A DNA stretch of 64,000 nt from positions 27,348,878 through 27,412,877 of the forward strand of contig NC_085138.1 in the NCBI RefSeq assembly GCF_035046485.1. The letters are read 5' to 3'. This document shows, one piece after another, positions 43,040-55,900 of this stretch. This DNA comes from Aedes albopictus (Eukaryota > Arthropoda > Insecta > Diptera > Culicidae). Numbering within the stretch: the stretch's first letter is position 1; every line of letters starts with the position of its first letter. The translations under genes and the position numbers were made by a program. The notes under the pieces were generated by a model. The model had not been told where the DNA came from. It searched no databases and saw only the letters and a list, made by a program, of their open reading frames with translations.

Positions 43040-44742
43040 CCCGGAGAAAAAATTACCATTCATTACATGGTAAATATTATTAACATATGACTGGTTTTAT
43101 TGTTCACAATAAAACACATAGTAGATATATTGTTACTTTTTACAATAGAAATCAAGCCCATATAGTTCGTACAATAAGTGAACATTAGCTTTATTAGTGA
43201 CTAATTGATTCGATTGTTTTTCAATAGTTCTATAATAATTTAAAATTACTATCCACTTATCCACGAGCGGTAATGGCGGCGGCGGGCATATCCAATCGGT
43301 TCAGATTTTGCCGTTTCATGGGGGAAAGTCAAAACAATTTCATTCTCTTCCTCACCCCTTCACCCACCGTTTAGTGGCGCCAACCGATTGCGATCCCCAA
43401 GAAACGTCAAAATCCGAATCGGTTAATTGTGCCCGCCGCCGCCATTACCGCTCGCGGATAAGTGGATAAGTAAAAATTGATTTAAGTTGTTTTTAAATAG
43501 TTGCAAAAGTGCCTGCAAAGTTCTCATGGACTTTTTATTAAAAAAGTGTTTATTTCTCAATTACACTTGAAAACAATTCGTAACATACAAATAACAATAA
43601 ATATTATTGTTGCTTGGATCATGTTTGTATAATCAAATACAAAATCACTTGACATATTTTTTTGTTTTCGTTTTAAATTTGAGTACAGTAGATGTTTCGG
43701 TTATCGAATATTATTCGCTAAAACTTCAACGACTGACTGACGTCAAGCTGTGTTGGCAGAGGAAGCTCTCAATGAATAACTGAGAAGTACTTATAGAAAA
43801 CTAGCTGAAAAGCAGGTTTAGCCAAGTGAGGATGTTACGACAAGAAAAAGATGAACAATGATTTTTCTAATGTTTTCCAATAAATTAAAGGAATCTAGTA
43901 AATAGTAAACTACCATTGATAGCAATACAAATACAATTAGTTTAATGGGGTCAATTGAAACGATGTTAGAATAAACATGCAATAATATTTGTTGTTATGT
44001 AAACAGATTTCGCCTTTGAAAAACCAAAGAATTCGTATTTCTCGGTAACATTTTTCTCCAGCATTTACAGATACTAATGGCCACATGAATTGTGAACGAT
44101 TTATGGTATGGATCATACGACCTGAGGTCTGACTTGTGATATTTGGCAGTTATTTGAAAAGATTGATGATAGATCTTATCAACAGCTGCCAAGCAATACT
44201 TACCAGACAGACATCAGAGTGTTTGATTCTTATCATAAAATGTGCATATCATTCTGGAGGCCGTTAGTGCTCGTAAATGCTGGATATAAATGTTAGCGAG
44301 AAATATAAATTCTATGGATTTTCAAAAGCGAAAACTGCTTACAAATAACAACAAATATTATTGTATTTTTATTGTAACAACGATTCATTTGACGCCATTC
44401 AATTAATTGTATTTGTATTGTAAGAACAATGAAAAAACATTAAGATATATTGTTTTCTTTTGAAAATTGCCCTAAAAATGTCTCATAAAAACACAATACA
44501 TTCTATTGTTTTTCGCGAAAAAGTGTATGAAAATTTTCTCAAAATTTTATGGTTAAGATACATAACGACCACCATTTTTTATTGTAAAAGTGCCATTTAC
44601 CATTCGCCGAATGGTATAGAACAATAAGGGTGATGGTGAGTGTGCTGTGTAAATTACAATACGTATAATGGTGAATATTTTTCGAAAAAATGGTGTTGTA
44701 ACAATAAAAATTATTGTATTTTTATGATATTTTTTATCAGGG
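43040..44742. mobile_element. 1.7-kb TIR element with TA duplication
   Basis: CCCGGAGAAAAAATTACCAT at left and ATGATATTTTTTATCAGGG at right are imperfect inverses flanked by TA. The interior is rich in ACAATA/TATTGT words near both ends. There is no transposase. Confidence 0.65.
43251..43467. mobile_element. 217-bp GC-rich foldback MITE, nested
   Basis: ATCCACTTATCCACGAGCGG at left and CCGCTCGCGGATAAGTGGAT at right are inverse with one mismatch. Pairing continues through the TAATGGCGGCGGCGGGCA segment and, imperfectly, a CGATTCGG/CCGATTGG part. It would form a strong hairpin. Confidence 0.85.
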
Positions 44743-46615
44743 TATACTAATGTGGTTTCGTAAAATGGCTTATTTCACCACGGCATGGATTGTCATCGTA
44801 AAAAACACATTTAAACTATTATTCGATATTCTTTTATTACTCCGACAACTAATCCACTGTTACTTTATTTTGTTTTGACTTGTTGTTTTCCTTATACGGT
44901 ACCTCCAACTTCGGTGTATATATTGTATGTTAATCCAACTTGCCGTTCGCGATGATATATATATTTCAAGGTTATGTACGGATTCTACTTGATTCGGCGG
45001 TTGGCAATTTTATTCAATCTTCTCGAATGTGTGTGTTTGCCCTCTATCGAGAGCAGAAAAAACGGTTTCCGAAAAAATGTTTGCGTGTTACGTTTCTCTG
45101 TGCCTTTTCTGACGGATGAATGATTATGATTTAGTAGAAAAAATGGAAGAAAGTGTAAGCTGCTATACTGTTTGTTCTATTGTTTTTTTTCCTTCATTAA
45201 GCAACATCTATCCAACGGCAGTAGACTATCCTAACATCGGTGTGAGTATACGTAAATGTGAATGTGATTTGTTTTTATATGAAGTTTAAACTTTTTTTTC
45301 AATAGATACTATGGTCGCTAATATGTTACGAGGGCAAAAATGGAATGAGCACAGCGAAATGGGATCAAAGTGCAATTTTAAAACCTCTTTGTTGACGCGT
45401 AACGTTTACAATTCGCTAAACTAACTGGTTGTTTCTCCTTTCGTAATAGTTCACTTTTTAAAACATGGGGGAACAACATCTGACTAAACTACGTTTCTCT
45501 CAAAAGTGTTGATTTCTACCTTCATATAATAGCATTTGTGATTTTTCGTTCCTGGTTCTTATCGATTATCGATTACAAATTTCTAGCGTATATATACAGA
45601 ACATCCCTAACTCAGAAAAGCCTAACGCGGAAAGCTCAACATAGATTGATTGGTCGAAGAATTTAGGCAAGGTTTTCGTCATTTCAAGATCGGGGGAAAA
45701 CCCTGGGGAAGATATGCATATAATGTCACTAGAAAGAATACTTCTTAAGGGGTAACGAGAAAGCGTTAGAATATAAATACCTTTTAGTAAAAGAATACTG
45801 ACGCTTTGCGCGGGCGCAAAGCCATTGGAAGTGAAAAGTGGAAAGAAAACGTACGACTATACAACGAAAACAATAAATGATGCGGCCCCGCAAAGCAACG
45901 GTGCCTGATTGAGCTTGACGTTTGGGTGCAAAAGAAAATAAGCGATAATACCATCGGTTGCGTGGAAGCATGGTTGATTCCTGGGTTTCGAGCAGGAGAA
46001 CATGGTAACTGAAACGATCTTAGTAGGGTTTGACGGATGGTGAAGTACAGTTCTATAAACAGTGAGGAAACTATTTGTATGTTTTAACAACTTCCTAGTA
46101 AACTGCTTAGAACGTCTTTGTTGCTTTATTAAAAAGAGTCATTTTAAAATCGATTGGCGTTGGCCACCTAGGGTGTGTAAATTTTCATTTAGCTTTATAG
46201 TTATTTTGGTTCTTAATAATTAGTACGATTTCTTGTAAAACGTTCTCAAAAAATTTCTGTTTAAACATTTATTTATCATATTCTTTCTGCTCATATCGCC
46301 GCAAATCGTTCGAAACATCTATTGTTTCTTATTTGTGGAATAAACGCAACATATTCTAAATTTCTACACTGATACTTTGTTTTAGTTAAATATACATATA
46401 TTATTTACCATCCGACAATTTTGAAAATTTTCTTTGAGCTTGACTCGCAAATTTTTGGTCTCTTTCTTCGTTTACAAATGTACAAAAAATATAACAAACA
46501 AAAACTTTCGCGAAACAAAAATAAATCAAAATCTGCTCTAAAAGTACGTCCACAATTTGTAAACACCTTGGGAGAAGGTGAACACCCCTATAACAAACAA
46601 CTACCCTTCCCGCTC
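44743..46615 (-). other. DAAM: 3' flank and probable 3' UTR of DAAM copy 2
   Basis: No gene was found. On the minus strand AATAAA at 46273-46268 lies about 345 bp past the copy 2 stop and is the first poly(A) signal seen. Farther on the sequence is AT-rich and unassigned. Confidence 0.4.
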
Positions 46616-46963
46616 CTACTGCCGTCGATTGGTGACGACTGGTCGCTCCCGGCTGTCCTCCCGGCCAATGCTGTTCCGGCTGCGCGGCGGAGAAGTGTTA
46701 CTGCCTCCATTACTGGTGGCCGGTCCCAGGCGGGTCTTGCGCGATCGCTTGAACTTGGCCATATCTTCGCCGAAGACGTCTCCCGTCCGCAGGGCTGAAA
46801 TCAAATCGTCAAACTCACCTTTGTTGTTGGGGTCACCGCCGGCCACCGGGCTGCCACCGTTGGCCGAACCGTTCGAGCTCTTGGACGACTTGAGGCCCAG
46901 GTTCTTGGCGACCGAGTTCAGCAGGCCCTCCTTCGATTTGCGCTCGATGGTGCGCTTTTTGAG
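46616..46963 (-). CDS. DAAM: DAAM copy 2, exon 7 (DAD, C-terminus, stop)
   Basis: 348 bp, 116 codons with stop. It starts [20 protein letters not shown] after CCCCGCAAG. Ser/Gly-rich linkers flank the DAD core [20 protein letters not shown] and the basic KFKRSRKTR. It ends VVTNRRQ then TAG (46616-46618). Confidence 0.94.
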   Translation of the reverse strand, partial: LKKRTIERKSKEGLLNSVAKNLGLKSSKSSNGSANGGSPVAGGDPNNKGEFDDLISALRTGDVFGEDMAKFKRSRKTRLGPATSNGGSNTSPPRSRNSIGREDSRERPVVTNRRQ

Positions 46964-49900
46964 CTTGCGGGGGAAATGACAGGGAAGGTGATGCAACAGG
47001 TTAGAAAAGGGCGATAAGTGATCAAATTTTAGTAGGTATGTATGCAACATGTTCGGAGGAAGTCATGTTCTCAATATAAATGATAATTCAGTAACAAACT
47101 TCATTTTCAAAATTTGTTACTGAATTATTCTTCTGAACAAGATCTGTTTCTATCAGATTATGGGTCCAGCCAACTGTAAAGGGAAGCAAGTGAGCTCATT
47201 TTTTTACCACAGCTTTGTTCTTTATGTCATGGGATGTATTCTACATAGTGGTTTCTGCTTTTAGTAGTGTTGCGTGTACGTACACGCTGCATTACACGAA
47301 CACCACTTGAGTTACTGGTTGAAAATAGTAAACAAAGATCAGCTGTTCCCAGCAAAATCAAATGGGCATATTTTCAACCAGTAGATTTGCATTAGTGTTC
47401 GTGACACCGCGCTGCGAAACCACTATTGCACCAAAAAAGCTAGACATGCATGGAACCGCCAAACTACCCAAAATTGAGTTCTTTTGACGCAATCCCATAG
47501 TTCCGCCCAATAAGCCAAATTTGAGTAAATCGATTAAACTCACACTAGGTAAATTGCTTTACCTCCAGCAAAAAAATATACTTAAGAGTAGGTAAATTCA
47601 ACCCAAGACCCCCCCTCATTCAACCCAAATTTGAGTATACCTACATTTACTCAAAATTGGCTTATTGGGCTCAAGGACCCCCATTGGGTAGATGCATCTC
47701 TGTTTGTTTTTGACAACATCGGTGGGGGAAAGAGGGAAAACAACCTAGTTTTGGGTAACTAGTTGGTGGTATCACATTTCCCGGAATGCCACTTTCGTTC
47801 TGATGTACCTCGGCTTAACATACTTCAGCCCTAATGATCGAGCATCACTCCGGGAAATGGCATTCCGCGAAATGTGTCATTCCGGGAATGGCATTCCGGG
47901 AAATGTGTCATTCCGAGAAATGTCACTCCGGAAAATGGCATTCCGGGAAATGTCACTCCGGGAAATGGCATTCCGGGAGATGGCATTCCGGGAAATGTGA
48001 TACCACCAACTAGTTTATTCGATATACTCAGCTTTGAGTAAAATCAACCCAAAAAATAGGTTGTTTGATTTCCGTGTGAAAATGTTTGACACTTCTCTGG
48101 TCATTTTGACAGACCACACATATGCACGAATAAGATGGATCATATATTCTACTTTATCGATCTTGTTGCCGTCCTTTTCATGCTTATGTTACACCTGTCA
48201 AAATAATCTAAGAGTTGTCAGTCATTTTGAGGTTAGGTTCGTTGATGTAATAAAGAATTCTTATTATTGCGATTTTTTTTCGACTTAGACTTCGATGCGA
48301 TAAATTTCGTCGTACTCATATTTCGCTTTCGATTTCGCTGTCAATCTCAGTCGCAGGGTTTTTGCAACTCGCCCGATAATGTGACAGTTTTCGCCGGCCG
48401 TCTCAATGTTTACCATTAAGGTCTTTTGTTCTCGGTCCACCAGCTGGTCATGTTTACACAACAAAACCAGCTGGTTCACCGATGTTTACGTTCATCCTTA
48501 TTGTTCTCGGCTACCAGCTGTTTATGTTTTCATAACAAAATCAGCTGGTTTCGCCTGAATCGAAGAAAGAAAGCGAAAATGTGTCATAAATGTTAGGTCA
48601 GTACCATATTAGGGCAAGTTCAATTTCGTCGCCAAAGTCTGATTATTCGTAAAAAATACAATAACGAACCTGGATAAAACAACGAGGAGAACGTCAAAAC
48701 TGGAACAGTTCATTCTCTGTCATCCCCATAGTTCCAATCGAGCAGGAGACCAAAACGACAAGGATTCACCTGAGTGGTGCGAATAGAAACGGTTTAATTT
48801 TTCAAGCTAACCAACACACACCTACACACTCCCGGCACACAGCTTGAAAACACGCACGAGCGTTCAATTTTCTTGCAACCACCTCTCTCAGCGCGGTTGT
48901 CAAACACGCCGTCGCGACGCTGTTCGGAAATGATAAACATGATCAATCCACCATTATTCCAATTTTGTTCTCGTGTTCAAAGTTTATTATTTTCCATTCG
49001 CGATGGAAGTTTTGATGGATAGTTGTTACAAAATTAGTTAAAATAGGCTCAAAACAATGTTTATTCTTCTCCTCGATTTCCAACGGCTTGACAGCGGCAA
49101 ATGTAGATATCGTGACAACAGTTTTGATTATATCCGCAGCACCTAGATAACAATACTCTTCAATCAATCACAAAGGTTCAACAAGGTTTAACATAACCTC
49201 CATCTTCAATGTTTGGCTCCCGCTGAGAGAGCATATATTGCGCGCAAACCCCAAAATTTTATTCCCACCTTTGGGTTTCCGCGCCGAAGACCCAGCGCCA
49301 GCTTCGGCGACAAAGAAAATTGACAGCAGTCGCCGGACAGTTGGCAATCCTGATATTTGACGGCTGCCGCCCGGTAGTCATGGGAGTGGATTGTTGTCAC
49401 GCAAATAGATCTTTTCGCTGAAAATGCCTGTGTATTGAATTATTGTTAACAGATTTCCTGCAGTGTTAGTGTGAAATTCAGCGATTTTCTGTATCGCGTA
49501 AGCCTTCGCTGGAAGAAAACGTCATGTTGTTCAGCGAAGCAAGGAAAATTTTCAGTGAAAAAAGCAATATGCATATATTGAGTCAGTCCGCGACACTCAG
49601 CGATTCACCACTTTGGTATACTCGAGACACAATTCTAATTATATAGCCATGTATTACACACTTAGTTGAGCTCTGTTAATTTTCATTCTTTTGCCGAGAT
49701 CCGCACAGCCGAGTGCTCGGCAACCTAAATTTAACTGATATATCGGTAAAAAAATAATTTTGTTCATAGCAGCACCTATGGGTGCAGCTGGCATCAAACT
49801 TCAAACGTCAATTGTTTAACCGAGATTCACATTAGCCGAGATTTACACAGCCAATCTCGGCATTCTGTTTTAAGTGTGTATACCTATAGGTTATTTGTAT

Positions 49901-52900
49901 AAATTTTATGTAATTTATAAGTTGTGTGCATCCTACCTACATCTGAGTGTTTTTCGCGCAGCGTGTTCTATGTCACCCAGGATGATATTTGTTTTGATTT
50001 CGCCCATGTGCGTGGTTTGGCAACATAAACCATAGTGGTTTCTTTTTTTTTTTTTTCTGGCGAGCCGACACCGTTCGGCATCAGCTCTAGTTTAACGTCC
50101 GCCTATTTCTGGTACTAAGCCTAAACACGGACGGTCAGGGAGACATCCACACACACCTGACACCCTACATATCGAACCCATCAACACATGGGCCGGGACC
50201 TACGGCTTTACTTCCTATCCGAGGGAAGGCGTGATCAGATATTTTTGTCTCAGAAATACCGACGGCGTCGACTAGGATTGAACCTAGACCGACTGGGGTG
50301 AGAGGCAACCACGCTTACCACTACACCACCGACGCCGCATAGTGGTTTCTGCTTTTAGTAGTGTTGCGTGTACGTACACGCTGCATTACACGAACACCAC
50401 CTGAGTTACTGGTTGAAAATAGTAAACAAAGATCAGCAGTTCCCAGCAAAATCAATTGGGCATATTTTCAACCAGTAGATTTGCATAACTGTTCGTGACA
50501 CCGCGCTGTGAAACCACTATAACAGTGTTTTTCAACATTTTAATATATTGGTTTTCAGTTAACTTTTATTTAGTTTGTGTATAAGGCTATCTGGAGAGCG
50601 GACGCAGCGAACGAATGGCGAACAACGTTTTTTCGGAGCTCGGGCTTTTCGTTCTAGTTAAGTGGTTAAAAAGTGTCCATTCGTCGACGGAAAAGAGTGT
50701 CGATTGTGCAACTCGGTACCGCGCATCGGATGGAACCGAAATTTTCCCGTTCGCGTCGCGATTTGCCAATTTATTCGTGAAAAGGAAAATCAATAATTTT
50801 AGGAAAAGTGACAAAAGAAAATGATTAAAGACAACAGAATCCAGAGAATTATCGAAAACAGGAAGACAAACGGAAGGTTAACGAGGACGCAGGCTAATCC
50901 AAAATGAGTCGGAAGCACAAGGATGCAGCGAAGAAGAGCTGGGCGTGATGGTGGAGCTGGTGGACCTCAACAACCCGTTTCCGTGGAACGACTGCTCAAA
51001 GAAGCCGAACTTCACGTACATCGAAAAGATTTGTTTGTTTCGGTACAAAATTGCAGCAGCCAATAAAAGGGAGAAGGAGCGGATCCAGACATTTGAAGAC
51101 GGAACACCAAAATCTGAAGGTCTACAAACCGAGAAGGAAAAATCAAACAATCTGTTTCATCAGAGGGGTTCCATATTCCTTGACCGAGGAGCAAATCCTG
51201 GACACTTTGGAGTCCGACTTCGACGCGTACAGGTGGCAAGGATCAAGAAACGGTGCAGGGACAACAAACAGAAGGACACAGGGAACGTTAAGCTAACCGT
51301 AAATCGAACAAACATTTCCGATCGGGTTAAGATCTACAGCTGCAGTTTCAGGGCGGAGCTTTGCATCTTCCCTGTCCGGCAATGCCGACAATGCTGGAGG
51401 TTTGGACATCCAATCAAGAAAAAGGTCCAGATCGAGATGCAGGAAATGTGGTGGCAGGCACCAGGAAGACTTCCAACAGGAAATATGCGTGAACTGTGGC
51501 AGACATGATGCCCTGTCGAAGAGCTGCCTAGGAAAAGCTAGGAGATCGTACATCCTGGAGAAGTTGAAGAAAGGAGCAACATACCAAGAGGCTGAAGCCA
51601 GCTATCCGTAGCTAACCGTTTCGAGGGATTGGAGATAGAAGAAGCTGAACAAGAAAAAGAGGTCATGGGCGACGGCGCGGACGCTGTAACCAGAGGACAA
51701 AAGAATTCTTTGCGGGATCAAGAGCCAGGAGGTGGATCGACCCTCTCGTAGCAATCCACGTCAGAACTGTCGTAGGAATAAATGAGGCAAACAACATATT
51801 CTAGATTGATCGGTTGCTCATCGAAATAGCAGAAGCAATCAAACACCTTATTAACACCAATTCGGAAAGCATTCAACAGGAAGGAACGGAACACAGAATC
51901 GATGAAGCAAGAAAAAGTGGCGTGTAAAAAACTAAACACCTCAACAGCCTCAAAGAAAATCACATAGCGATAGTAAGTCTGCAAGGTCCCAAGAAGGACG
52001 ATATTTCAGGATCCCAAACTACAGGATAGAATCGAAGTGAAGAAACGTAAGATATGGCGGAGTGGCAATTTTGAGAACGGACACCAAGGAGGACACGCTT
52101 TACGAAACAGTAGTTGATCTGGGCTGCTTCCTACCGGTTGAAGTTATCGCAATCAAAATAACGAACGGCTTTGACCCAATCACATGCATCTCGATCTAAG
52201 TTCCTCCGGACAAGGAGCTGTTGGCAGAAACAAAAGAGAAGATCAGATAACTCTTCATCGTATTGGAAAATCTTTGCGGCGAAATCATCATTGTCGGAAA
52301 CTGGAATGGACACAATGGACACCACAGAGTATCGGACCCTACCGAGGGAACTTGTCCCAAAGGAGCGCTAATAAATGAGCTAATAGAGGCCTCCAGATTC
52401 ACCCTCCTTAACGATGGAACCCACACATGCCTGACTACGACCGAAAGAAGGAGTTCCACGGTCGATTTGACGGTAGCAACGCCAGGAATTGCAGTGAAGG
52501 CGAACTGGAAGGTTGGCGAACAAGAATTTTGGAGCATCCATCTCGCTATCCTGATCGGATTTGGAAGCGACATCCCAGTAGTGAAAGGAATCAACCATCA
52601 ATGAAATAAAGCCACAATATATGTATGAACGACCTCTGGGAGATGCAGAGTATCTTCGAAGAATGCATGGAAAAGGCGGGTTTCATCATCAAGGGTAAAA
52701 AGGGAAACTATTTGAAGTGCTGGTGGACCGAGGAATTAAACAAATTTAAGCGAGGGAAACTTCGAAACTACAACTGATCCAATACCATATCCAATCTTTT
52801 CGAGCTGCAAAAAGCACGGGCAGCACTGAAAAGGCTCATGCGGAAAGCAAAAGGGGCATATTGCAACGAATTACCTGATATAGTAGACGACGGCAGGTCC

Positions 52901-55900
52901 CCAAGACAGTTATGGAACATTATTAAGGGGTTGGACACGGCAACACAAGTCATAAATGTGCAAAAAACGTTGCGCAGATACGGAGTTTTGTTCGTACAAG
53001 CGGAAGAAATTTATTACGTTTTTCGATCTCTTTGAACCAAAAGTGACCAAACCTAGTGGAAAAGTGTTGCGGAACGTTTGGCTAATCGGACTTCGTGGGG
53101 ATTAGCACGTGTCGCCCTGGAAATAAAAAAAAAATCGAGACGGAGGAAGAAAACCATAATACATAACCTCAATCCGCTTTTGAGGTGAAGAAAACTGCAG
53201 TGGTGCCTGAATCCTCGCCAGAAGCACAAATAGCTAAGTCGTAAAACACAGTGGAATTAGTGTTCAAAGTAAAAACAATTGAGAAAACAATTAAACAAAT
53301 CAAAATAGTGTTGGTTTTAAGATCAAATGGAAGAAAGAGAAAAGAAAAAAATAGCGGTAATATAAAAATAGTGATAGCCTTGTGTCTTTAATATTAAGAA
53401 AAAAAAAATAGTATATAAGTACCTAACATAAAGGGAGGACGGAGTACATGTTCCCAAACAGCATTGGAAAAACAAGCCATGGCAGATCCAAAGAGCTCCA
53501 GTCAAGCGATTGCAGAAAACCCCAGTATCATCCGAAGAACAAACCTACCAAAAACGACACAGAACATCCCGATGGTCCCCATCACCGAACCGGCCATCCT
53601 GTCAGCAGGCGTTGCTTTTGTGGAACCCATCGACTATCAACTCGACATTCCGAACCACCCAACTAACCTCGGTCCAGTGCTGTATGAGGCCGGTTTCAAA
53701 ACCGTGAAAGAAATCAACAACATTAGAAACTTCCGTTTCAGAATCGAGCTGGACAAGAAACCGGTGGACCTAGTGGAAATTCAACCTCAAGCTTTTCAAA
53801 TCAAGCTGGCTGAAAGAAACCATCTGTTTCATCCCAGGAGTTCCAGAGCAACACCGAAGCAGAGCCAGGGGTCAGAGTCTCGAGATTCGAGCGAGAGGTT
53901 AAAACGAATAACAGGGTGTCTACTACCTGGAAAAACCTGGAAAACCTGGAATTATCAGGGAATTTCATGCAACCTGGAAAAAACCTGGAATTATCAGGGA
54001 ATTTTACGCGGAATCAGGGAATTTTTGACTCTCGGTAAAAAAATACTAGAGTTGCAGTAGAGATGCTCGCTGATGATAGAAACAGTAACATCGTTAAAGA
54101 ATAGCAAAACTTTTGCTACTGTATCATAGGCGGCGCTTGCGTTTCATATATTTTCTACTGATAAAGTGGGTCGCCTTTACAAGCGTAGGCGAAACTAGCA
54201 CGCAACACGGGTGGAAAATGCCAGTGGCAAAATGCGCACGTGCTTTGTAAATCTTTTAGTATTAGTGTACACATTAGTTTAGCATGGTCACTAATACAAC
54301 AACATTTCCTGATTTTAGCACACCTCTGTCCGTGAACGCTCTGGTTTGACTTTTCACACCAGCAACAAACAACAGGCGGGCAGCCATTACTTTACGATTC
54401 AAATTTTTTTTGCCGGTGCGAAGAGCGGATAATTTTCTTTCTTGGTGTTATAAATAGTGCGTGTTTGTCCTGTGAAATGTAGCCCCGGTGAACGTTCTTT
54501 TTTACTGCACACAAACCCCGGCTCGTAGTATCAAAACCAAAAGTGGTAGGCAATATCATATTTTATCGCGATTGTTTCTGTTACTGAATCATGTTTTTGT
54601 TTCGTTTTAGATCATGTCGACTACTTTTCAAGATGCTTGGCTTACTGATTCAGATTTCCAATCCTGGATTAAGCGTGTTGAAAAGAAACCCACTTATGCA
54701 TACTGCTCGCTATGCAGAGGAGAGTTTTCTCTTAGTAATATGGGACGGCAAGCTCTAAAAAGTCACATGAAAGGGAAGAAACACGTCGAAAAGATTGCTT
54801 CGATCGGCGGATCTGGCGGATCTATCTTGAATTACACCACGCTTAAGAAGGACGTAAAAGATTCCGAGGCAGATCATAAGCTTGATGTTGAAAACCAATC
54901 ATCGTCGCTACACCAAGCTTCCTCTTCGTCGCTCGGGCAGTCGACGATAAATTCCTTTGCCATTCGGAATGAAGTTACGGAGGCAGAAATAATGTGGTGT
55001 ATGCAAACCGTGATGTGCCATAAATCATTACGTTCATCCGAAAAAGACGTACTGGTTATGAGCCGCATGTTTCCAGATAGCAACATCGTTAAAAAGATGC
55101 AACTGAAGAAGGACAAATTGGGATACACCATCATGTTTGGCATCGCCCCATTTTTCAAGGCTGAACTGATGGATGATGTAAGGAATGCGAGTTTTATTGT
55201 AATCGGGTTTGACGAGTCGTTGAACAAGATCACCAAGAAGCAGCAGATGGACATCAACGTACGGTTCTGGGATAGAACCAAGAATTTGGTGGTTACCAGA
55301 TACTTAACGTCAGAGTTTCTCGGGCGCTCTCGGGCGGTTGACCTGCTGGTAGCGTTCAAAAAGGGAATTGATGGCCTATCGCTAGATAAGATCCTTCAAG
55401 TTTCCATGGACGGCCCAAATGTAAACTGGGCCTTTCTGAGAGAATTGAATTTGGAATTGAAAGAGAACACCACGAAACTTTTGGAACTTGGTAGTTGTGG
55501 TCTGCACATCGTTCATGGTGCTTTCAAAGACGGTGCTCGTGCTTCAAAATGGGATATCGAGTCTTATTTGCGCGGTATTCATTATTTGTTCAAAGACGTT
55601 CCGGCTCGCAGAGCTTTATATACCCAATACTCATCCAGCACAGTGTTTCCTCTGAAATTTTGTGGGCATCGCTGGCTTGAGAACGCAATAGTCGCTCAAC
55701 GGGGTATGGAACTCATCCCTTCCATAAGAAAGTTCATGGATGGAGTAAAACGAGATAAAATTGCCCCCACCTCCAAATCTTTCAATGACGTGGCAAATGC
55801 CCTGGGTGATCCACTGTTGCTGCCTAAACTGGCTTTCTTTAAGTCAGTAGCCGGTGAGCTCGAACCGTTTCTTCGGGATTATCAAAGCGACGCACCCCTG

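Noticed and set aside
47850..48000. Possible CRISPR-like array
   Set aside because: Units of about 18-20 bp follow each other without unique spacers and lie inside a MITE in a eukaryotic genome.
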